Source of the DNA: Methanolinea sp. UBA477
GTDB taxonomy: Archaea > Halobacteriota > Methanomicrobia > Methanomicrobiales > Methanospirillaceae
Assembly (NCBI GenBank): GCA_002509485.1
Contig: DAWO01000124.1
Location: 15,878-25,681, forward strand
Length of the DNA stretch: 9,804 bases
Direction of reading: 5' to 3'
The notes under the pieces: generated by a model
Seen by the model: the letters and a program-made list of their open reading frames with translations, nothing else
The model's database searches: none
Told to the model about the DNA's origin: nothing
Part shown: one piece after another, positions 6,456 through 9,804 of the stretch
Layout: every line of letters starts with the position of its first letter
Numbering within the stretch: position 1 is the first letter of the stretch
Position numbers and translations under genes: made by a program

Positions 6456-7173
6456 GCAGGGCCAGCGGATCCTGATCGGCGGCGGGGGGAGGACTTTTTA
6501 TGTACGTGCTGGCGCCGGCCGGTTCTCCACCGACCGGGGCATAATCGACCTCGACCAGGCTGTCGGCGCCTCGCCCGGGGATGTACTGTTGTCGCATACC
6601 GGGTATGAATTCGTGATCCGGAAACCAAGGCCGGCCGATTTTTTTGCCCATTCCAGGAGAAGCGGAGCTCCTATGCTTCCCCGGGACATCGGGATGGTCA
6701 TCGCCCATACCGGCATGAACAGGAACGACGACGTGCTCGATGCCGGTACGGGAAGCGGGATCGCGGCCATCTATTTCGGCGGGATTGCCCGCCATGTTGT
6801 GACCTATGAGAAGAGGGCTGATTTTGCAGCTCTTGCGGAGGAGAATGTACGGGATGCGGGACTTTCAAACGTGGAGGTCGTGGCAGATGACATGCTCAAT
6901 GCCACCGGGGCGTTCGACGTGGTCCACCTTGACCTGACGCTTACGCCGGATCATGTCCGCCATGCCCATTCCCTGATCCGCCCGGGAGGCTACCTCGCCT
7001 GCTACACGCCGTTTCTGGAATACCTGGTGACAGTCATGGACACGGCCACCGGATTATTTGCCGAAGTCCATGCCTACGAATGCATCGAGCGGGAGATGAC
7101 ACGATCGGAACGAGGTACCAGGCCTTCTACCAGGGTGGGGCATAGCGGTTATATCACCATCGCCAGAAAATGA
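6448..7173 (+). CDS. trmI: tRNA (adenine-N1)-methyltransferase, TrmI family
   Basis: This SAM-dependent enzyme forms m1A at position 58 (and 57 in characterised archaeal members) of the tRNA T-loop. In the 241-residue protein, GQRILIGGGGRTFYV forms the small N-terminal beta domain, and APMLPRDIGMVI precedes the Rossmann fold with SAM motif I VLDAGTGSG (96-104). An acidic SAM ligand, Glu121 in TYEKR, follows, then ADDML (146-150), HLDL (160-163), and the C-terminal RPSTRVGHSGYITIARK typical of TrmI. I chose ATG 6448, which overlaps the NAC stop by eight bases; an in-frame ATG at 6340 would put 36 extra residues wholly within NAC and is rejected. No separate ribosome binding site is seen, suggesting re-initiation after NAC. 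It is the last gene of the operon. Confidence 0.93.
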   Translation: MIEQGQRILIGGGGRTFYVRAGAGRFSTDRGIIDLDQAVGASPGDVLLSHTGYEFVIRKPRPADFFAHSRRSGAPMLPRDIGMVIAHTGMNRNDDVLDAGTGSGIAAIYFGGIARHVVTYEKRADFAALAEENVRDAGLSNVEVVADDMLNATGAFDVVHLDLTLTPDHVRHAHSLIRPGGYLACYTPFLEYLVTVMDTATGLFAEVHAYECIEREMTRSERGTRPSTRVGHSGYITIARK

Positions 7174-7229
7174 CCGCCGGCTCCTGCGAACAGGCTCATA
7201 GAAATGGCAAAAGGATGTAAAAGATTCTA

Positions 7230-7246
7230 TTTTTCACCGATTTTTT
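7230..7246 (+). terminator. T-run terminator of the recJ-PUA-nac-trmI operon
   Basis: Two T-runs (7230-7234 and 7241-7246) lie about 60 bases after the trmI stop, matching archaeal oligo-T termination without a needed hairpin. The second run, followed by ATGGAAAC, could also act as part of the promoter of the next gene, about 80 bases before its ATG. Confidence 0.5.
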
Positions 7247-7293
7247 ATGGAAACACTTTTGAAGAAAAACGAACAACCGTACATCTGCAGCCG

Positions 7294-7308
7294 TGGGATA
7301 TATGCCCA
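7294..7308. promoter_or_regulatory. ATATAT box flanked by a TGGG/CCCA dyad
   Basis: TGGG at 7294-7297 and CCCA at 7305-7308 flank ATATATG. The AT core lies 24-29 bases before the ATG of the first secreted paralog, so it could be a TATA box giving a leaderless message. However, that gene has a strong GGAGG site, which would then lie at or upstream of the transcription start. The dyad could instead be an operator or a weak leader hairpin. Elsewhere the 153-base gap 7174-7326 holds only T-runs and the ribosome binding site. Confidence 0.3.
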
Positions 7309-7326
7309 TATTCAGAGGAGGATGAA

Positions 7327-8145
7327 ATGAAAAAGGTAGGAATAGGAATAATAGGGATCTGTCTGCTCATCTCGCTTGCAGGCATTGCCTGTGCGGACAG
7401 GGGTCTTGATCCGACCCCGGAGAGCGTGGGTATCACGACATCGACAACGATCGATGCCGTCGGGAGGTTCGACTCGAGCACACAGTTTGCAGCCACCGGC
7501 ATAAGCTCCAGCTCGAACGGGCTCAATGATGTCCCGCCGCTCGCTGATGGAGATGTAATATACAGTGCGGTATACACCGAGGATACCCAGTCGAACGGTG
7601 TGGGTATCATCCAGTATGACAAGGAGCTCTCCATCGATACCGGCGGCATGATGGCCGGACAGTCGAATATCGAGGCCAACAAGCAGCTGGTCTACGTCGG
7701 CATCGACGGCGGACGGGTCTATTCGGAGGAATACATCATGATCGACGGCGTCGGAACACCTGGTGATGCATCGCAGTCGCTCCTGTGTCCCTTTGCAACC
7801 GGCGGCGCAGGTTCCTTCCCCGCATACTGCAACTTCATTGAAGCCGGAAGCACCATCGACATGAGCGTCGCCAATGTCAGGACAAGCACGGATGGCAGGT
7901 TCATCCTGACCTCTGCGGACTATCCGGTCGAACTGAACCACCAGATACTGGTCACAGAACTCATAGATGGAGTACCTTCACAGGGACTGGCCTCTGCATT
8001 CATGAATGCCCTGATCATGGAAGGATACGGCGATACCCCGTCCTCCTTGGGCGAGAGGATCGAGCTCTCCGAATATACCTCAATATATGGTGATATCACG
8101 GTCTTTGACAAGGATATGCACTACGAATCCGGGATGAGAAGATAA
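7327..8145 (+). CDS. Secreted paralogous protein of unknown function, copy 1
   Basis: I cannot assign a function. The 272-residue precursor has a clear signal peptide (Lys-Lys, then the hydrophobic GIGIIGICLLISLAGI) with probable cleavage after ACA at residue 23; the AGIAC stretch is not a good lipobox. No other membrane segment is seen, so the mature protein is probably exported or surface-associated. It is rich in Ser, Thr, Asp and Gly. Motifs shared with the next two genes: PTPESVGITTSTTIDAVG (29-46), YTEDTQSNGVG (83-93), QYDKE (96-100), RVYSEEYIMIDGV (130-142), GSTIDMSVANVRT (174-186), GDITVFDKDM (255-264). Cys154 and Cys168 are conserved. An open extension upstream to 7204 is rejected: ATG 7327 has GGAGG five bases before it and begins the signal peptide. 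It has its own terminator. Confidence 0.88.
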   Translation: MKKVGIGIIGICLLISLAGIACADRGLDPTPESVGITTSTTIDAVGRFDSSTQFAATGISSSSNGLNDVPPLADGDVIYSAVYTEDTQSNGVGIIQYDKELSIDTGGMMAGQSNIEANKQLVYVGIDGGRVYSEEYIMIDGVGTPGDASQSLLCPFATGGAGSFPAYCNFIEAGSTIDMSVANVRTSTDGRFILTSADYPVELNHQILVTELIDGVPSQGLASAFMNALIMEGYGDTPSSLGERIELSEYTSIYGDITVFDKDMHYESGMRR

Positions 8146-8149
8146 AATT

Positions 8150-8190
8150 AATCTTTTTTTTGCGTTTTATTGTAATTTTTTCGATTTCTT
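8150..8190 (+). terminator. T-rich terminator after copy 1
   Basis: Eight Ts at 8154-8161 begin nine bases after the stop codon, followed by further T-rich runs (8176-8181). This is the strongest oligo-T terminator in the window and implies that copies 1 and 2 are separate transcripts. Confidence 0.65.
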
Positions 8191-8227
8191 CACCTTTTCG
8201 CGAAACCTTGATGAATTGGATTATTTC

Positions 8228-8258
8228 GATATGTATATATGTGAGTATAATTTTATGA
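8228..8258 (+). promoter_or_regulatory. Probable promoter of copy 2
   Basis: The AT-rich stretch holds TATATAT (8234-8240) and a second patch, GTATAATTTTATG (8245-8257). The first would place initiation near 8262-8266, about 55 bases before the ATG, leaving room for the GGAGG at 8308-8312. The rest of the 172-base gap is the preceding terminator plus leader; no other structure is evident. Confidence 0.5.
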
Positions 8259-8317
8259 TCAATTCACCACCCCTGCTTTCAATAAAGTCGTGATATGCAG
8301 GCAACCAGGAGGATTCG

Positions 8318-9268
8318 ATGAAAAAAATTGTAATAATCTCCATTACTCTGATAGCACTGATATGTGGGTTTGCCGTGGCTGATCCTGGAATCAACCAGAC
8401 CCCTGAGACACAGGGGATCACCACCGCTACGACTCTTGATCTGGTAGGGAACTTCGCATCCACAACCGATATCCAGTGGAGAATCACCATCGATGATGCG
8501 GGTCTGAGCGGCATTCCGCCACTTAGCGGTGAATCAACTTATTATACGTCCACATACACCGAGGATTCTTACTCCAACGGCTTAGGTCTAATCGCTTATG
8601 ACAAGAATATGGATGTCGAGACTTCCGAGCAGCTTTCTGGGCAGTACAACATCGATGCCGATAAGCAGATCGAATTCGTCGGTGTTGACGGCGCACGCGT
8701 CTACTCTGACGAGTATATCATGGTCGATGGTGTATCAAATGGTAGCTGGGCACAAGATGAAATGCTCTGTATTTTCGCCGGCGGTCGAGTCAGTGAATTT
8801 TGGAGCGGCGACGAAGGAAACTCGGTTTTAGTTACCCATCCCAGAACTTTCCCGGCCAATTGTAATTTTGCTGAATCGGGAAGCACTATCGATATGTCTG
8901 TTGCTAATGTCCGGACAAACTCCATGGACAGGTTCATCATGCCGAGCGCAGACACACCTGTCGAGCTCGAGCACGACCTCGCAGTCACTGAACTCATTGA
9001 GGGGATCCCGTCATCGGGAACCGGTTCCGCGTTCATGAACGTGCTGATCATGGAAGCTCGCGGGGTTCAATGGATAGTTGAGATAGTTGACATGGAGCAA
9101 GAGTCCATAACGGGTGCATCCCCCCTCGTAGAACGTATCGAATTTGGCGAGGTAACAACAGTTTCCGGCGACATCACTGTCTTTGACAAGCAGATGAACT
9201 ACAATTCGCTGTATACGGGGGAGGGAGAGCAGAATTCATTAGTGGTCATTAATCCTCCGGTAGGTTGA
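8318..9268 (+). CDS. Secreted paralogous protein of unknown function, copy 2
   Basis: The function is unknown. The 316-residue precursor has a signal peptide (MKKIVIISITLIALICGFAVA) with cleavage expected after AVA at 21. The mature part repeats the family motifs: NQTPETQGITTATTLDLVGNF (26-46), YTEDSYSNGLG (80-90), AYDKNMDVETS (93-103), RVYSDEYIMVDGV (127-139), GSTIDMSVANVRT (188-200), ELIEGIPSSGTGSAFMN (225-241), GDITVFDKQMNY (284-295). Compared with copy 1 it is longer at three places: between the conserved cysteines (Cys151 and Cys182, 30 residues apart instead of 13), between LIME and ERIE (25 instead of 10), and in a C-terminal tail of about 18 residues ending INPPVG. Sequons at Asn26 and Asn141 could be glycosylated. 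The GGAGG is five bases before the ATG. Its codon use is more AT-rich than copy 1, especially in the middle. Confidence 0.88.
   Translation: MKKIVIISITLIALICGFAVADPGINQTPETQGITTATTLDLVGNFASTTDIQWRITIDDAGLSGIPPLSGESTYYTSTYTEDSYSNGLGLIAYDKNMDVETSEQLSGQYNIDADKQIEFVGVDGARVYSDEYIMVDGVSNGSWAQDEMLCIFAGGRVSEFWSGDEGNSVLVTHPRTFPANCNFAESGSTIDMSVANVRTNSMDRFIMPSADTPVELEHDLAVTELIEGIPSSGTGSAFMNVLIMEARGVQWIVEIVDMEQESITGASPLVERIEFGEVTTVSGDITVFDKQMNYNSLYTGEGEQNSLVVINPPVG
8366..8488 (+). repeat. Paralogous direct repeat, unit 1 (copy 2 5' end)
   Basis: This 123-base stretch, covering the signal-peptide end and first mature residues of copy 2, aligns without gaps to 9530-9652 in copy 3. By hand I count 17 differences (about 86% identity), nearly all at third codon positions; only two amino acids change (Leu to Ile, Leu to Ala). 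This reflects duplication with purifying selection, possibly with gene conversion. Confidence 0.8.
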
Positions 9269-9281
9269 CCTGATAAACCAC

Positions 9282-9287
9282 TTTTTT
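9282..9287 (+). terminator. Oligo-T terminator after copy 2
   Basis: Six Ts begin 13 bases after the copy 2 stop codon in an otherwise mixed sequence, fitting archaeal termination. It is weaker than the T8 after copy 1. Confidence 0.45.
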
Positions 9288-9328
9288 CACCAAATAACCG
9301 CATTTCGACATGACGATCCTCTCCTTTG

Positions 9329-9465
9329 CCTGAAAATTCAGGGGGAAGGAAACGAGTTCTATGGTAACCGTTGAACCTCCCGGTTACATGAATGAACTCT
9401 GCCGGATAGAAAATTCATATCCGAATCTCTTCAACCAGATATACGATGCTGATAGTGTCAGCATT
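9329..9465 (+). promoter_or_regulatory. Leader/promoter of copy 3 with three dyads
   Basis: The 216-base gap before copy 3 contains three inverted repeats: CCTGAA-AA-TTCAGG (9329-9342), GTAACCG (9364-9370) with CGGTTAC (9381-9387) across a ten-base loop, and ATGCTGA (9446-9452) with TCAGCAT (9458-9464) across a five-base loop. The last hairpin ends nine bases before the GGAG ribosome binding site (9474-9477), so it would lie in the 5' leader if transcription starts from AT-rich elements near 9409-9422. The gaps before copies 1 and 2 show nothing comparable. Regulation is inferred. Confidence 0.45.
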
Positions 9466-9484
9466 CAAACGTAGGAGAATACAA

Positions 9485-9804
9485 ATGAAGAAACTTGCAA
9501 TCATGGTCATCGCCCTGGCACTCCTTACCGGGTTTGCCGTGGCTGACCCCGGGATTAACCAGACCCCTGAGACCCAGGGGATCACCACCGCTACCACAAT
9601 CGACGCGGTTGGGAACTTCGCATCCACGACTGACATCCAGTGGAGGATCACCACTGCTGACGCAGGTCTGAACGGCGTTCCGCCAATGACCCAGCCAGGT
9701 GCAGCTTACTATGCATCGACATACTCCGAGGATACCCAGTCCAATGGCGTCGGCCTGGTCGCCTATGACAAGAACATGGATGTCGAGACCTCGAACCAGC
9801 TCGC
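9485..9804 (+). CDS. Secreted paralogous protein of unknown function, copy 3 (cut by window edge)
   Basis: The first 106 codons are visible and run in frame off the right edge. The signal peptide (MKKLAIMVIALALLTGFAVA) is followed by cleavage after AVA at residue 20. Mature residues repeat the family signature DPGINQTPETQGITTATT, then IDAVGNFASTTDIQW, then YSEDTQSNGVGLVAYDKNM and DVETSNQL. It is closest to copy 2 in the first 50 residues, but YSEDTQSNGVG resembles copy 1 as much as copy 2 (YTEDTQSNGVG against YTEDSYSNGLG). The ribosome binding site GGAG lies seven bases before the ATG. Function is unknown; export to the surface or medium is inferred from the signal peptide. Confidence 0.86.
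   Translation, partial: MKKLAIMVIALALLTGFAVADPGINQTPETQGITTATTIDAVGNFASTTDIQWRITTADAGLNGVPPMTQPGAAYYASTYSEDTQSNGVGLVAYDKNMDVETSNQL
9530..9652 (+). repeat. Paralogous direct repeat, unit 2 (copy 3 5' end)
   Basis: This is the partner of 8366-8488 at a constant offset of 1164 bases. Identity falls off upstream in the signal-peptide codons and downstream of residue about 56, so the best-conserved DNA is the start of the mature protein. Confidence 0.8.

Noticed and set aside
7204..7326. 41-codon extension of copy 1
   Set aside because: Would bury the signal peptide internally and crosses the terminator and ribosome binding site region.
7376..7398. Lipobox making copy 1 a lipoprotein
   Set aside because: AGIAC lacks the usual Leu/Val/Ala at -3 relative to the cysteine, and copies 2 and 3 have no cysteine at the cleavage site.
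7312..7941. 209-codon minus-strand open frame opposite copy 1
   Set aside because: Antisense shadow; the plus-strand frame is supported by paralog conservation with third-position changes.
7174..9804. Mobile element or recent insertion carrying the paralog cluster
   Set aside because: No transposase, integrase, terminal inverted repeats, target-site duplication or tRNA attachment site was found in the window.

Overview
The window is euryarchaeal chromosome. Archaeal-only genes (proteasome alpha subunit, RNase P proteins Pop5 and Rpp30, ribosomal protein L15e, archaeal NAC, archaeal-type TrmI), GC-rich codon use, GGAGG-type ribosome binding sites and T-run terminators all fit this. A methanogen of the Methanomicrobiales (Methanoculleus or Methanofollis type) is my best guess; the exact genus is an inference.

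Left block, minus strand (1-2154): rpl15e, rnp3 (Rpp30), rnp2 (Pop5), then psmA running off the left edge. This is the upstream end of the conserved archaeal proteasome/RNase P/exosome superoperon, with genes that abut or overlap. A leader of about 118 bases with a TATA-like box and two small hairpins separates rpl15e from the next minus-strand unit.

Middle minus block (2273-4146): a bifunctional NAD(P)H-hydrate epimerase/dehydratase followed two bases later by moaC (molybdopterin precursor synthesis). A short divergent promoter region (about 4147-4267) holding a TTCTTAAGAA palindrome separates it from the plus-strand operon.

Middle plus block (4268-7173): a DHH-family RecJ-like nuclease, a stand-alone PUA-domain protein resembling the C-terminal module of archaeosine transglycosylases, NAC, and TrmI (tRNA A57/A58 N1-methyltransferase). 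These genes overlap or sit 3 bases apart, so they are probably one transcript. It joins a DNA or RNA nuclease to tRNA modification and nascent-chain handling.

Right block (7174-9804): three tandem, same-strand paralogs of a secreted protein family to which I can assign no function. Each has its own signal peptide, strong ribosome binding site and intergenic promoter or terminator. The third is cut by the window edge. Copies 2 and 3 are close at the DNA level near their 5' ends, while copy 1 is more diverged. This lineage-type expansion is the accessory part of the window and the least explained. I saw no tRNA, rRNA, CRISPR array, IS element or integrase.
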